Assembly: GCF_900564145.1 (NCBI RefSeq)
Contig: NZ_UOOB01000001.1
Location: 2,482,754-2,546,753 of the forward strand
Direction of reading: 5' to 3'
Origin: Comamonas sp. lk
GTDB lineage: Bacteria; Pseudomonadota; Gammaproteobacteria; Burkholderiales; Burkholderiaceae_C
DNA: 64,000 nt
The notes beneath the pieces are model-generated. The model did not search any database. It was not told the DNA's origin and saw only the letters and a program-made list of their open reading frames with translations. The position numbers were made by a program, and so were the translations under genes. Position 1 is the stretch's first letter, and each line of letters opens with the position of its first letter. Of the stretch, positions 26,872 through 36,794 are shown in pieces.

Positions 26872-26932
26872 GCTGGCATCCAGTCTTGGTTCGATAGGCT
26901 CAGGCTTGAAGGCCTGGGTCTGGAATTCTGAT

Positions 26933-26948
26933 CTGTTGGTTTATACAG
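26933..26948. promoter_or_regulatory. LexA box 1 (perfect CTGT-N8-ACAG)
   Basis: CTGTTGGTTTATACAG matches the consensus CTGT-N8-ACAG of gamma- and beta-proteobacterial LexA at all eight fixed bases. It lies 62 bases upstream of the lexA ATG and 37 bases upstream of the divergent asparaginase gene. Confidence 0.9.
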
Positions 26949-26951
26949 TAA

Positions 26952-26967
26952 CTGTATTTTTAACCAG
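26952..26967. promoter_or_regulatory. LexA box 2 (near consensus)
   Basis: CTGTATTTTTAACCAG matches CTGT-N8-ACAG at seven of eight fixed bases (CCAG in place of ACAG). It is spaced 19 bases from box 1, close to two helical turns, as in the double boxes upstream of lexA in other species. It ends 17 bases before the asparaginase start codon. Confidence 0.7.
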
Positions 26968-26984
26968 TTTTTTGTGGAGAGCAA

Positions 26985-28022
26985 GTGGCAATTCCTAAGA
27001 TTGTGATTTTGGGCACCGGGGGAACGATTGCGGGCCAGGCGGAATCGAGCACGCAGGCCGTGGGCTACAAGGCCGGGCAGATCAGCGTGGAGAGCTTGTT
27101 GGCTGCGGTGCCGGATTTGCCACAGTTGGCTGCGGCTCCGCTGGCCGCCATGCAGCTGGCCCAGATCGACAGCAAGGATATGGATTGGCCGGTGTGGCGC
27201 AGCATGCTGCGGACCGTGGCCGAGGCGCTGGCCGATGCCGATACGCAGGCCCTGGTGATCACGCACGGCACGGACACGCTGGAGGAAACCGCCTGGCTGC
27301 TGCAAACCGTGCTGCAGCCCATCAAGCCGGTGGTGCTGACCTGCGCCATGCGCCCGGCGACTTCGCTACAGGCCGATGGCCCGCAAAACCTGCGGGATGC
27401 GGTGGCCGTGGCCGCCAGCGCCGTGGCTGGCGTGTGGGTGGTTGCGGCCGGCGAGGTGCATGACGCGCAGCAGGTGCTCAAGGTGCATCCTTACCGCCTC
27501 AATGCGCTGCGCTCCTATGAGAGCGGACCTTGTGCCGTGGTGGAAGAGTGTGCCGTGCGCTGGCTGGCCCAGCCCGTGGTCGCCAGCCAGGCACAGGCTT
27601 TGAGTAGCACGGCGTTCCAGGACTTGCTGGCCCACAGCGAGCTGCCCTGGGTGGAATTGCTGACCTCCGGGGCTTTGCAAAGCGGACGCAGCGTGGATGC
27701 GCTGGTGGCCGCCGGCGTGCGCGGTCTGGTGGTGGCAGGCACGGGCAATGCCACGATTCATGCCCAAATGCTTCAGGCGCTGGCACGGGCACAGCAGGTT
27801 GGCGTGGTGGTGTGGAGCAGCACCCGCTGCCTGGAAGGCTTGCCCGTGGGCTTTACTGAGCTGCCCTCGCAACCTACTGTGGTCAAGGCGATGGCAGGGA
27901 TTTCGGGCTGGCTGCGCGCTGGCGCAACGGAGGGAGAGCCGGATGTGATCCTGCTCGCGCCGGGCAAGGCCCGCGTGGCGCTGATGCTGGCGCTGGCATT
28001 GCAGTCGGGCAGTGATTCCTGA
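26985..28022 (+). CDS. L-asparaginase
   Basis: Predicted 345-residue amidohydrolase starting at GTG 26985, with GGAGAG upstream. The first catalytic threonine is in VILGTGGTIAGQAES and the second motif is ALVITHGTDTLEETAWLLQ, together supplying both Thr residues and the Asp/Lys pair region of type I/II asparaginases. It has no obvious signal peptide, suggesting a cytoplasmic enzyme that deamidates asparagine to aspartate and ammonia. The gene is divergent from lexA and its promoter region contains both LexA boxes. A perfect hairpin terminator follows it. Confidence 0.9.
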   Translation: MAIPKIVILGTGGTIAGQAESSTQAVGYKAGQISVESLLAAVPDLPQLAAAPLAAMQLAQIDSKDMDWPVWRSMLRTVAEALADADTQALVITHGTDTLEETAWLLQTVLQPIKPVVLTCAMRPATSLQADGPQNLRDAVAVAASAVAGVWVVAAGEVHDAQQVLKVHPYRLNALRSYESGPCAVVEECAVRWLAQPVVASQAQALSSTAFQDLLAHSELPWVELLTSGALQSGRSVDALVAAGVRGLVVAGTGNATIHAQMLQALARAQQVGVVVWSSTRCLEGLPVGFTELPSQPTVVKAMAGISGWLRAGATEGEPDVILLAPGKARVALMLALALQSGSDS

Positions 28023-28063
28023 ACTGATAGCGGCTGGCGCATGCAGAGTAAGCGCTAGAACGC

Positions 28064-28092
28064 AAAAAAGCACCTCGATGAGGTGCTTTTTT
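28064..28092. terminator. Bidirectional rho-independent terminator
   Basis: AAAAAAGCACCTC - GAT - GAGGTGCTTTTTT: a 13-base perfect dyad with A and T runs on both sides, between the convergent asparaginase and adk genes. Confidence 0.9.
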
Positions 28093-28129
28093 GAATGCGC
28101 GCCTTAACGACGCGCTTGCCGAGGCTGGC

Positions 28130-29094
<965 letters not shown>

Positions 29095-29159
29095 GTGTGG
29101 AGCGCCAACTGCTTTTGTTTTGATAGTGAACCAAGGGAATTCCCTTGGCGTGTCCGGCT

Positions 29160-29942
29160 TCAGGCAAACAGGGCGCGCACGCGCTCCAGATCTTCGGGCG
29201 TATCCACGCCGGCGCCTGGCGCATGGGGCGTGATATGCACGGCAATGCGATGGCCGTGCCACAGGGCGCGCAGCTGCTCCAGCTGTTCCATGGCCTCGGT
29301 GGGGGCGGGCGAGAGGCGGGGGAATTCGCGCAGAAAACCGGCCTTGTAGCTGTAGATGCCTATATGGCGCAGCGGCGTAAAGCCCGCATGACCGGCTTGG
29401 GCCGCAGCACCGCTTTCAGCGTTCCACCAGGCTGTATCGGCGTGATCACGCGAGAAAGGGATGGGCGCGCGGCTGAAATAGCTGGCCAGACCCTTGGCAT
29501 CGCAGACCACCTTCACCACATTCGGGTTGCGGTAGTCTGCCAGGCTGTCTATGGGGTGGGCGGCTGTGCCCATGCTGGCTTCTGGGCGCGCCAGCAGCAG
29601 CTGGGCGACGGCGTCGATCAGGGCCGGGTCTATCAGCGGCTCGTCGCCTTGCACATTCACCACCACATCGTCACCCGACAGGCCTAGCTGTTCGCAGGCT
29701 TCGGCCAGGCGGTCGCTGCCGCTGGGGTGGTCGTTGCGGGTCAGGATGGCTTGCACGCCATGCTGCTGGCAAGCCGCCACGATGCTGGCATCGTCTGCCG
29801 CCACCACACAGCGGGTGGCGCCGGCCAGCGCCGCGCGCTGGGCCACGCGCACCACCATGGGCAGGCCGCCAATATCGGCCAGGGGCTTGCCCGGCAGGCG
29901 GGTGGAAGAGAGGCGGGCAGGAATCAGTACCGTGTAGCTCAT
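29160..29942 (-). CDS. kdsB: 3-deoxy-manno-octulosonate cytidylyltransferase KdsB
   Basis: Predicted 260-residue CMP-Kdo synthetase with [20 protein letters not shown], the nucleotide-binding Arg/Lys motif, then [16 protein letters not shown] [31 protein letters not shown], and [10 protein letters not shown]. It activates Kdo with CTP for addition to lipid A. The stop of the upstream Trm112-like gene lies three bases before its start. With lpxK two genes upstream, it forms a lipid A/inner-core supply cluster. Confidence 0.96.
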   Translation of the reverse strand: MSYTVLIPARLSSTRLPGKPLADIGGLPMVVRVAQRAALAGATRCVVAADDASIVAACQQHGVQAILTRNDHPSGSDRLAEACEQLGLSGDDVVVNVQGDEPLIDPALIDAVAQLLLARPEASMGTAAHPIDSLADYRNPNVVKVVCDAKGLASYFSRAPIPFSRDHADTAWWNAESGAAAQAGHAGFTPLRHIGIYSYKAGFLREFPRLSPAPTEAMEQLEQLRALWHGHRIAVHITPHAPGAGVDTPEDLERVRALFA

Positions 29943-29945
29943 GGC

Positions 29946-30134
29946 TTAGCGGTCGTCTTCGAGTTCTTCGTCCGACAGCGTACGGGCCTCGTTTTCCAGC
30001 AGCACGGGAATGCCGTCGCGCACGGGGTAGGCCAGACGGGCGCTGTGGCTGATCAGTTCCTGACGCTCGCGGTCAAAGCGCAGCGGGCCCTTGGTGACGG
30101 GGCAGACCAGCAGTTCAAGAAGTTTGGCGTCCAT
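29946..30134 (-). CDS. Trm112-family small zinc-ribbon-like protein (YcaR type)
   Basis: Predicted 62 residues from ATG 30134: [20 protein letters not shown], then [20 protein letters not shown]. This is the usual YcaR/Trm112-like protein between lpxK and kdsB in beta- and gammaproteobacteria. In eukaryotes Trm112 activates methyltransferases; the bacterial role is not established here. Only one of the usual Cys residues of the zinc-ribbon type is visible (LVCP), as in many bacterial members. Confidence 0.9.
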   Translation of the reverse strand: MDAKLLELLVCPVTKGPLRFDRERQELISHSARLAYPVRDGIPVLLENEARTLSDEELEDDR

Positions 30135-30184
30135 GGGAATCCTGCAAAAGTGTGATGAGTTGAGGCGGGGCGGCCTGTATGGGC

Positions 30185-31249
30185 TCAATGATAGTCAGAG
30201 CCGAGCACTGAGACGGCGCCGCTGCCGCAATTTTGGGGGCGAGCGGCCAGGGCGGGATGCGCATCCAGCAGCTCCCAGAAGGCCTGAGGCAGCTGCAGCT
30301 GCAGGGGCACGGCCCAGGCCTCGGGGTGGGAATTCCAGAGTTTGATCGCGTCTTTTTCGGTGCAAATCAAGGGCTGGCCATTATCCAATCTGCGCGAGAA
30401 GCTCTCAAAATCATAGTGATCTGGCAAGGCTTGGGTGACGGCAGGGGCAATGCCCTGCTGTGCCAGCATGGCAAAAAACGATTCGGGTCTGGCTACGGCG
30501 GCCACGGCTTCCACACGCTGGCCGGCAAAGCAGCTCAGCGCGATCTTCTCGCCTTTGCCGTTGACGGCGGTATCGGCCAGTTGGCGTTGCAGCGCAAATG
30601 CCGGGGCGCTGCCCAGGGGGCTGGGTGGCTGGCCGGCATACAGACTGGCCGTCACGGGGCGGGGCCATTTTTCGCGCAACGGGCCTGCAGGCAGCAAAAA
30701 GCCGTTGCCCACGCCTTCATCGTTGAAAACGCATAGCTCCACATCGCGGGCCAGAGCCAGATGCTGCAGGCCGTCGTCGCTGACGATGACATCGACCTGC
30801 GGATAGGCGGTGCGCAGGGCGCGGGCCGCTTCAATGCGCTGGGCGGCGACAAACACGGGAACGCCGGTAGAGCGGGCCAGCAGGGCCGGCTCATCACCGA
30901 CTTCGCTGGCGCAGCTGTCGGCGCGGGCTTCGCGGCAATCGCGGCTTTTTCGGCCATAGCCGCGCGAGATGATGCCGGGCTGCCAGCCGCGGGCCAGCAA
31001 ATGGGCCACCACGGCCTGGGTCACCGGGGTTTTGCCCGCGCCGCCTGCAATCACATTGCCGACCACGATAACGGGTAGGCCCGCGCTTTGTTGGGTTTGC
31101 AGCATGCGCTGCGCGTTCCAGCCTTGCAGCGCGCCATACAGCGCGGACAGCGGCCACAGCAGCCAGGCGCCCACACCCCGCCGGCGCCACAGGGCGCGCA
31201 GACCGCTGGAGGGCAGGGATGGAGAGGAGGTGCTTGGGGCTGTAGGCAT
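30185..31249 (-). CDS. lpxK: Tetraacyldisaccharide 4'-kinase LpxK
   Basis: Predicted 354-residue membrane-associated kinase. It has an N-terminal hydrophobic helix ([17 protein letters not shown]), the P-loop [20 protein letters not shown], the LpxK segment [35 protein letters not shown] with the catalytic Asp-His region, and CTEKDAIKL near the C-terminus. It phosphorylates the lipid A disaccharide at 4' in the Raetz pathway. It is upstream of Trm112-like and kdsB genes in the same orientation, and downstream of exbB-exbD. Confidence 0.96.
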   Translation of the reverse strand: MPTAPSTSSPSLPSSGLRALWRRRGVGAWLLWPLSALYGALQGWNAQRMLQTQQSAGLPVIVVGNVIAGGAGKTPVTQAVVAHLLARGWQPGIISRGYGRKSRDCREARADSCASEVGDEPALLARSTGVPVFVAAQRIEAARALRTAYPQVDVIVSDDGLQHLALARDVELCVFNDEGVGNGFLLPAGPLREKWPRPVTASLYAGQPPSPLGSAPAFALQRQLADTAVNGKGEKIALSCFAGQRVEAVAAVARPESFFAMLAQQGIAPAVTQALPDHYDFESFSRRLDNGQPLICTEKDAIKLWNSHPEAWAVPLQLQLPQAFWELLDAHPALAARPQNCGSGAVSVLGSDYH

Positions 31250-31311
31250 GAAGACGGGGATGGAAAAGCCTGGCCGATCATACGGCGTGGCAGGCAGCTG
31301 CTGCGCAAATG

Positions 31312-31336
31312 AAAAAGCCGCCAGTCAAGGCGGCTT
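31312..31336 (-). terminator. Rho-independent terminator after exbD
   Basis: On the minus strand, AAGCCGCC-TTGACT-GGCGGCTTTTTC: an eight-base perfect stem followed by a T run, 18 bases after the exbD stop and before lpxK. lpxK therefore may have its own promoter. Confidence 0.8.
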
Positions 31337-31353
31337 GTGTGACAGGTGTGCTC

Positions 31354-31785
31354 TTATTTGGCCGTACCTGCGGCAGCCGATGTCTGTGTGGCAAAAGTGA
31401 TTTGCGACAGTCCGGCGCGGCGGGCCGCCTCCATCACGCTGACCACGGACTGGTGAGGGGCCATGGCGTCGGCGCTGATGATGACGATGCTGTCCAGGCC
31501 GGCCACGGCGGCCGTGGTCAGGGCCTGGGCCAGCACGGCCACGCTGCGGTCTTGCACGGCGGCTTTGTTGATGGCGTAGCGGCCGTCGGCAGCCACGGAG
31601 ACGATGATCTCCTTGGGCCGGTTGCGCTGCTGCTCGGCATTGGCCACGGGCAGCGTCAGCTGCAGCTCGGTGAACTTGCTGTAGGTGGTGGACAGCATCA
31701 AAAAGATCAGCACCACCAGCAGCACGTCGATGAAGGGGATCAGGTTGATCTCTGGCTCATCGCGATGGCGGGGACGGAAGTTCAT
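31354..31785 (-). CDS. exbD: ExbD/TolR-family proton-channel subunit
   Basis: Predicted 143 residues with a short cytoplasmic start (NFRPRHRDEPEINLIPFID), one membrane helix (VLLVVLIFLMLSTTY) carrying the conserved Asp at its edge, and a periplasmic domain (IIVSVAADGRYAINK). It works with ExbB to couple proton-motive force to TonB-type or Tol-type energy transfer. It follows exbB by seven bases. No tonB gene is adjacent; this orphan pair upstream of lpxK is a common arrangement in the order. Confidence 0.92.
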   Translation of the reverse strand: MNFRPRHRDEPEINLIPFIDVLLVVLIFLMLSTTYSKFTELQLTLPVANAEQQRNRPKEIIVSVAADGRYAINKAAVQDRSVAVLAQALTTAAVAGLDSIVIISADAMAPHQSVVSVMEAARRAGLSQITFATQTSAAAGTAK

Positions 31786-31792
31786 GTACCGC

Positions 31793-32425
31793 TCACTTGG
31801 CTAGCTTCAGGCGCGACAGATGGCGCACAAAATGTTCGGAAGCCAGCTCCATGCTCAGCAGATAGCCGTCTACGCGAGCGCGGAAGTAGCGCCAGAAGAC
31901 CAGGGTGGGGATGGCCACAATCAGGCCAAACGCCGTGTTGTACAGCGCAATCGAGATGCCGTGAGCCAGCTGGCCCGGGTTGCCGCCACCCGTAGGGGCG
32001 CCCGACTGCGAGCCAAAAATTTCAATCATGCCAATGACCGTGCCCAGCAATCCCAAAAGAGGAGCGGCCGAGGCAATGGTGGCCAAGGCGCTAAGGTATT
32101 TTTCGAGCTTGTGGGCGGCCGCGCGGCCCGCGCCTTCCATGGCAGCGCGCAATTCGTCTTCGCTGCTGTCCGGGTGGATTTGCATGGTGCGCAGACCTGC
32201 GGCCAGCACTTCGCCCAGCGCCGAGCTTTGTGACAGCTGCTGCGTCAACTCCGGCGTGGGCAGGTTGCGCGAGGATACGGTGATGGCCTCGTTGAGCAGA
32301 TTGGGCGGTATGACCTTGCCCGTCTTCAGCGAAGCAAAGCGTTCAAAAATCAGTGCCAGAGCCAATATCGAGCAGGCAATCAAAGGCCAGATAGGCCATC
32401 CTGCGGCTTGTATGATCGACAGCAA
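31793..32425 (-). CDS. exbB: MotA/TolQ/ExbB-family proton-channel protein
   Basis: Predicted 210 residues with three helices: about 8-28 (GWPIWPLIACSILALALIFE), 110-135 (LSALATIASAAPLLGLLGTV, the MotA/ExbB signature) and 155-178 (ISIALYNTAFGLIVAIPTLV). Forms the pentameric proton channel with ExbD. It may energise TonB-dependent receptors such as the one at the left edge of the window, though that link is not shown by sequence. Confidence 0.93.
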   Translation of the reverse strand: MLSIIQAAGWPIWPLIACSILALALIFERFASLKTGKVIPPNLLNEAITVSSRNLPTPELTQQLSQSSALGEVLAAGLRTMQIHPDSSEDELRAAMEGAGRAAAHKLEKYLSALATIASAAPLLGLLGTVIGMIEIFGSQSGAPTGGGNPGQLAHGISIALYNTAFGLIVAIPTLVFWRYFRARVDGYLLSMELASEHFVRHLSRLKLAK

Positions 32426-32929
32426 CGTTGCTTCTCCCTAGTCGTTCGCAATTGCAGTCGGCGATTATGGCTCAGGGCAGTTGCAGTTGGGTTCGTATTT
32501 GCGCGTGTTGATGCGATTGTCTTGAAGAGCGGCTACCGGGTTTGCGCCAGGACAAGCCGGCCCTGATTCAGCGGCTGACAACGGGTCTGCGCCAGATTCG
32601 GCGGGCGTTTCCCTCTGATTTTGTGTCGTGATTCTGACCCATCTACGACCCATGGCGGACCTGTTTTTCACGCATATGGCACAAAATTCTGTGGATAACT
32701 TTGTGAGCTAAGCCGGAGTGATCACTTCATGCTGCACTGCAATAGGGCGCGGCATGGATTGTGTCCATGCCGTGAATATTGAGAAAATTGTTTTAAATCA
32801 AATGCTTGCAAGTTGTTGTTTGAATGATTTCGACGTTTGTATGCGCAATGTCGCCCCCGAGGCTGGACGCCGACATCTGTGGACAAAAATCAGCCACCCC
32901 GATGCCCACCTCTTTGTTTGTAAGCCCGC
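32426..32929. other. Non-coding divergent region between exbB and xseA, with two DnaA-box-like sites
   Basis: About 500 bases without a credible gene. It contains TGTGGATAA at 32690-32698 (inverse of the perfect DnaA box TTATCCACA) and TGTGGACAA at 32878-32886 (one base from consensus), with an A/T-rich stretch near 32775-32825. It also contains the divergent exbB and xseA promoters, which I cannot place with confidence. Confidence 0.5.
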
Positions 32930-34267
32930 ATGAATACGATGTTTGACTGCTCCAATCCAGCCAGCGCGCCGCGTGTGTGGGAAGTTGGTGCCCTGTGCCA
33001 CGCCATTGGTGATGCTTTGCAGGCCAGATTCAATCCGGTGGCCGTGCGTGGCGAGATTTCGGGCTTTTCGCGCGCAGCCAGCGGGCATTGCTATTTCAAC
33101 CTCAAGGATGCCGGTGGGCAGATTCGCTGTGCCATGTTTCGCCGCAATGCCGAACAGATGGGGTTCTACCCCCGCGATGGGGAGTTGGTGGAGGTGCGCG
33201 GGCGTCTGGGGGTGTATGAGCAGCGTGGCGATCTGCAACTGGTGGTGGAGCAGTTGCAGCGTGCCGGCCAGGGTGCCTGGTTCGAGCAGTTTCTGCGACT
33301 CAAGGCAAAGCTGGAGGCCGAAGGCCTGTTCGATACGGCCCGCAAGCGACCGCTGAGCACCATGCCCCGTGGCATTGGCGTGGTCACCTCGCTGGGGGCT
33401 GCGGCCTTGCATGACGTGGTCACGGCCTTGCGCCGCCGGGTGCCGCATATTCCGGTGGTGATTGTTCCGGCCCTGGTGCAGGGCGCTCAAGCGCCTCAGT
33501 CGCTGGTCGATGCGCTACAAAAAATGTACCAGCTAGCGCAGTCTGGACAAGGGCAGGAGGGTGATTTGGCCCAAATATCGCCGCTCATAGACTGCATTTT
33601 GCTGGTGCGCGGCGGCGGCTCTATGGAGGATCTCTGGGCCTTCAACGACGAGCAACTGGCCCGCACCCTGGTGCAAAGCCCTGTGCCTCTGATCAGCGGC
33701 GTGGGGCATGAGACCGATTTCACCATTGCCGATTTCTGTGCCGATCTGCGCGCGCCCACGCCCACGGCCGCTGCCGAACTGGTGGCCCAGCCGCGCGAGC
33801 TTTGGCTGGGTGCCCTGGATTTGCTGCAGGACCGGCTAGACAACGCTGTGCAGCGCGTGCTCGATAGAAATGCCCAGCGCCTGGATCTGGCCGCCCAGCG
33901 CCTGGGCCGCCCCAGCGAGCAGCTGTCGCGCAATCATTTGCAACTGGCCCGTCAGGCCCAGCGCCTGCGCCATGCCATGCTCTTTCAATTGCAGCGTATG
34001 ACGCAGAACCAGCAAGCGCTGCAAGCCCAATTACCTCAAAGCTTGCAGCGTCGTCTGGAGCAGCAAAAGCAAGGCCTGGAGCGCATGGATTTGCGCCTGC
34101 AACTGCTGGACCCGCGCCTGGTGCTGCAGCGCGGCTATGCCTTGTTGACCGATACCAAGGGCAAGCCCGTCACCCAGGTCAAGCAGGCCCCGCCCGGTGC
34201 GGCGCTGAAAGCCCAGCTTGCCGACGGGGCGGTGGATGTGGTCGTCACCCAGCCGCGCCTGCTTTGA
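32930..34267 (+). CDS. xseA: Exodeoxyribonuclease VII large subunit XseA
   Basis: Predicted 445 residues. The N-terminal OB fold has RVWEVGALCHAIGDALQARF and VAVRGEISGFSRAASGHCYF, the XseA hallmark; the central nuclease domain has RPLSTMPRGIGVVTSLGAAA, VVIVPALVQGAQAPQ and RGGGSMEDLWAFNDEQLA, and GVGHETDFTIADFCADLRAPT. A long coiled-coil follows (residues 290-390). It degrades single-stranded DNA with XseB, whose gene is not in the window. ATG 32930 has a weak ribosome site; ATG 32939 is an alternative. Often next to sodB in this family, as here. Confidence 0.95.
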   Translation: MNTMFDCSNPASAPRVWEVGALCHAIGDALQARFNPVAVRGEISGFSRAASGHCYFNLKDAGGQIRCAMFRRNAEQMGFYPRDGELVEVRGRLGVYEQRGDLQLVVEQLQRAGQGAWFEQFLRLKAKLEAEGLFDTARKRPLSTMPRGIGVVTSLGAAALHDVVTALRRRVPHIPVVIVPALVQGAQAPQSLVDALQKMYQLAQSGQGQEGDLAQISPLIDCILLVRGGGSMEDLWAFNDEQLARTLVQSPVPLISGVGHETDFTIADFCADLRAPTPTAAAELVAQPRELWLGALDLLQDRLDNAVQRVLDRNAQRLDLAAQRLGRPSEQLSRNHLQLARQAQRLRHAMLFQLQRMTQNQQALQAQLPQSLQRRLEQQKQGLERMDLRLQLLDPRLVLQRGYALLTDTKGKPVTQVKQAPPGAALKAQLADGAVDVVVTQPRLL

Positions 34268-34618
34268 GGCAATTCAGACGCGGGCGATCAAATCTCTTTA
34301 TCAGGCTGTGATGATTTGCAGAGGTTTACTGCTCTGCTATCCCACGGCGGCAGGCTTTATCCGGTGAGCGCTTGCTTGCAAAACGGCTAGGCCCCGGGCG
34401 CTGCATAGTCTCGATGAACGGCGGCAATGCCCGTAGTTGTTTCTACAATGGCTTGCCGCGCGTCTTGTGCATCCCTGCAATGCCGCATTGAAGGGGATGG
34501 CAAGCACTCTCTTGTGCAATACTTGAATGCTGTAGTACAGCATGTGCTCTGGCTTGCCGGTGGCATAGGCGCTGTATGTCTGCTGCTCAACCACAATTTC
34601 AACCACGAGGAAACCAAA
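34268..34618. other. Non-coding gap upstream of sodB
   Basis: Holds the sodB promoter and leader; no RNA gene, riboswitch or Fur-type 19-mer with a convincing match was recognised. A GAGGAAA ribosome site sits directly before sodB. Confidence 0.4.
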
Positions 34619-35203
34619 ATGGAACGCACTCTGCCCCCACTGCCTTACGCCATTGATGCTCTGGCTCCTGCCTACAGCCAGGAAACTCTGGAGTTCCACC
34701 ATGGCAAGCACCACAACGCGTATGTGGTCAAGCTCAATGAACTGCAAGCCGGCACCGAGTTTGAGAACATGGAGCTGGAAGAGGTGATCAAGAAGTCTTC
34801 GGGCGGTATCTACAACCAGGCAGCCCAGATCTGGAACCACACCTTCTTCTGGAACTGCATGGCCCCCAACGGCGGTGCAGAACCCACAGGCGCTCTGGCT
34901 GATGCCATCAACAAGAAGTGGGGCTCCTACGCCGACTTCAAGAAGGCTTTCGTGGCCTCCGCCGTGGGCAACTTCGGTTCTGGCTGGACCTGGCTGGTCA
35001 AGAAGGCCGATGGCTCGGTGGACATCGTCAACATGGGCGCTGCCGGCACCCCTCTGACCACGGGCGACAAGGCCGTGCTGACCGTGGACGTCTGGGAACA
35101 CGCTTACTACATCGACTACCGCAATGCCCGTCCCAAGTTTGTCGAAACCTTCTTCGACAAGCTGGTGAACTGGAAGTTTGCCGAAGCCAACTTCGCCGCC
35201 TGA
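34619..35203 (+). CDS. sodB: Superoxide dismutase (Fe/Mn family)
   Basis: Predicted 194 residues from ATG 34619, preceded by GAGGAAA. Metal ligands are in LEFHHGKHHNAYVVKLNEL (His), IWNHTFFWNCM (His), and VDVWEHAYYIDYRNARPKFV (Asp and His). The Gln in the SAVGNFGSGWTWLV region position and the overall FeSOD-type sequence point to the iron enzyme, but Fe and Mn forms cannot be fully separated by eye. It converts superoxide to peroxide and oxygen in the cytoplasm. A terminator follows 55 bases after the stop. Confidence 0.96.
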   Translation: MERTLPPLPYAIDALAPAYSQETLEFHHGKHHNAYVVKLNELQAGTEFENMELEEVIKKSSGGIYNQAAQIWNHTFFWNCMAPNGGAEPTGALADAINKKWGSYADFKKAFVASAVGNFGSGWTWLVKKADGSVDIVNMGAAGTPLTTGDKAVLTVDVWEHAYYIDYRNARPKFVETFFDKLVNWKFAEANFAA

Positions 35204-35257
35204 GCGGTGAGATGATGCATGGCTAGGGCCTGTTCAGGCCTGAGCCTGCCATCGCCA

Positions 35258-35280
35258 AAGCCTCCGCAAGGAGGCTTTTT
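35258..35280 (+). terminator. Rho-independent terminator after sodB
   Basis: AAAGCCTCC-GCAA-GGAGGCTTTTT: a nine-base stem, four-base loop and T run, the classical form. Confidence 0.9.
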
Positions 35281-35363
35281 CATGCCTTTTAGCTTCAAAC
35301 GTACTTTGATAAAGCGCGTGAAGCTATGTTTTTGATAGTGAGAAGGCCATCTAAGGGGATTTC

Positions 35364-36206
35364 ATGGTGCAGAGCAGTCGCATGCAGGTCTATTTCATCT
35401 GCCATGGCGCAGGCCCCTGGCCCTGGGTGGCTGAAATGCAGGCCTGGCACGCGCAGATGGCAGACGCTTTGCGTGATATTCCGCGCCAGCTAGGCCGCAG
35501 GCCGCGAGCGGTATTGCTGATCTCGGCCCATTGGGAGGAGCCCGTATTCACCGTGCAAAGCGCGCAGCAGCCAGGCATGTTGTATGACTATGGCGGCTTT
35601 CCCGCTCACACCTATCAAGTGCAGTACCGCTCGCCCGGCTCGCCGGCATTGGCCCAGCGTGTGGAGCGCTTGCTGGAGCAGGGCGGTATTGCGGTGCGCC
35701 AGGACGGGCAGCGCGGCTATGACCACGGCATGTTTGCCCCCATGCAAATCATCTACCCCGAGGCCCAGGTGCCTGTGGTGCAGCTGAGTCTGCGCAGCAA
35801 CCTGAACGCGGCCGAGCACCTGGCGATGGGTCGCGCCCTGGCAGCGCTGCGCGACGAAGAGGTGCTCATCATCGGCAGCGGTGCCAGTTATCACAATATG
35901 CGCACCTTTGGCACTGCGGGTCACGTGCCTTCCAAGCGTTTTGACGATTGGCTGGCTCAGACCATGCTGCAAACCACGCCCGCCGAGCGCAGCCAGCGGC
36001 TGGCCGACTGGGAAAGCGCTCCCGGTGCCCGCACGGCCCACCCGCGTGAAGAGCATCTGCTGCCGCTGATGGTGGTCGTCGGTGCGGCGCAGCAGGACGC
36101 GGCGCAACGGGTTTATTTTGAAGAGCGGTTCATGGAGTCGGCGACCCTGTCCAGCTATTGCTTGGGCGCTGTGGCGGACAAAGACACAGTTGCAGACATG
36201 CTCTGA
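35364..36206 (+). CDS. DODA-type extradiol aromatic ring-opening dioxygenase (YgiD/LigB family)
   Basis: Predicted 280 residues, with AAGGGG before ATG 35364. The metal-ligand histidines of the LigB-like domain are visible in ICHGAGPWPWV, LISAHWEEPVFTVQ, RGYDHGMFAPMQIIYP and the C-terminal AHPREEHLLPLMVV. YDYGGFPAHTYQVQYRSPGS and VLIIGSGASYHNMRTFG are other strong family matches. Related enzymes open catechol rings such as 4,5-DOPA using zinc or non-haem iron. The natural substrate is unknown, and no aromatic-degradation genes lie next to it. Confidence 0.9.
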   Translation: MVQSSRMQVYFICHGAGPWPWVAEMQAWHAQMADALRDIPRQLGRRPRAVLLISAHWEEPVFTVQSAQQPGMLYDYGGFPAHTYQVQYRSPGSPALAQRVERLLEQGGIAVRQDGQRGYDHGMFAPMQIIYPEAQVPVVQLSLRSNLNAAEHLAMGRALAALRDEEVLIIGSGASYHNMRTFGTAGHVPSKRFDDWLAQTMLQTTPAERSQRLADWESAPGARTAHPREEHLLPLMVVVGAAQQDAAQRVYFEERFMESATLSSYCLGAVADKDTVADML

Positions 36207-36284
36207 CGATCCGGCCAGCTGATAAGGGCGCGCTGCTGCGTGCGATGCATCCAGGCCTGCGCGCCCCCGAGTGACCCTGAAGTC

Positions 36285-36677
36285 CTAGCCGCTCACCGGC
36301 GTGCAAAGCTCAATCAAGCAGCCATCAGGGCTGCGCACATAGGAAACGGTCTGCCCCCAGGGCTTGGCGCTGGGTGCGGCCAGTTGCACGGCTCCTGCCT
36401 GTATCGCCCGGGCATGTGCGGCCTCCACATCGTCAGTGAGCAGCGCCAACTCCATGCCCAGCGGTTGCTCTGACTCTGACGCCGCGATATGGCCTCCAGG
36501 AAAATTGCCATGACCTAGCTCATGCGCGGCAAACGCCAGTGTGGTCTCGCCGGTGGCCAGTTCGCCGTAGCTGCCGGATTCGTGCAGAAACTTCACTGCA
36601 AAACCAAAAGCTGCCGAGAAAAACTGCAAGGAGGCTTGGACGTTGGGTACGTAAACAATGGTGTATCCGAGCTTCAT
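36285..36677 (-). CDS. VOC-family (glyoxalase/bleomycin-resistance fold) protein
   Basis: Predicted 130 residues with two beta-alpha-beta-beta-beta modules: KLGYTIVYVPNVQASLQFFS with an aromatic FFSAAFGF helix in the first, and MELALLTDDVEAAHARAIQA followed by SYVRSPDGCLIELCTPV, with the usual C-terminal metal Glu, in the second. The family includes glyoxalase I, fosfomycin and bleomycin resistance proteins and dioxygenases. The specific activity is not predictable. Confidence 0.88.
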   Translation of the reverse strand: MKLGYTIVYVPNVQASLQFFSAAFGFAVKFLHESGSYGELATGETTLAFAAHELGHGNFPGGHIAASESEQPLGMELALLTDDVEAAHARAIQAGAVQLAAPSAKPWGQTVSYVRSPDGCLIELCTPVSG

Positions 36678-36794
36678 GATGTGGCGCTAATCCGTAGAAA
36701 GTGATGCAAGGCCGGCCTGCCGAGGGCGTTCCTATCCGGCGCAGGGCTTGGGTCGAATGATGGAGCCGTTGGGTTTTATCACCTATTGAGCGTC

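Noticed and set aside
32690..32886. Replication origin at the DnaA-box-like sites
   Set aside because: Only two boxes, no box cluster, and no dnaA, dnaN or parAB nearby.
32718..32933. 71-codon plus-strand frame in the exbB-xseA gap
   Set aside because: No ribosome site and no family-like sequence; treated as non-coding.
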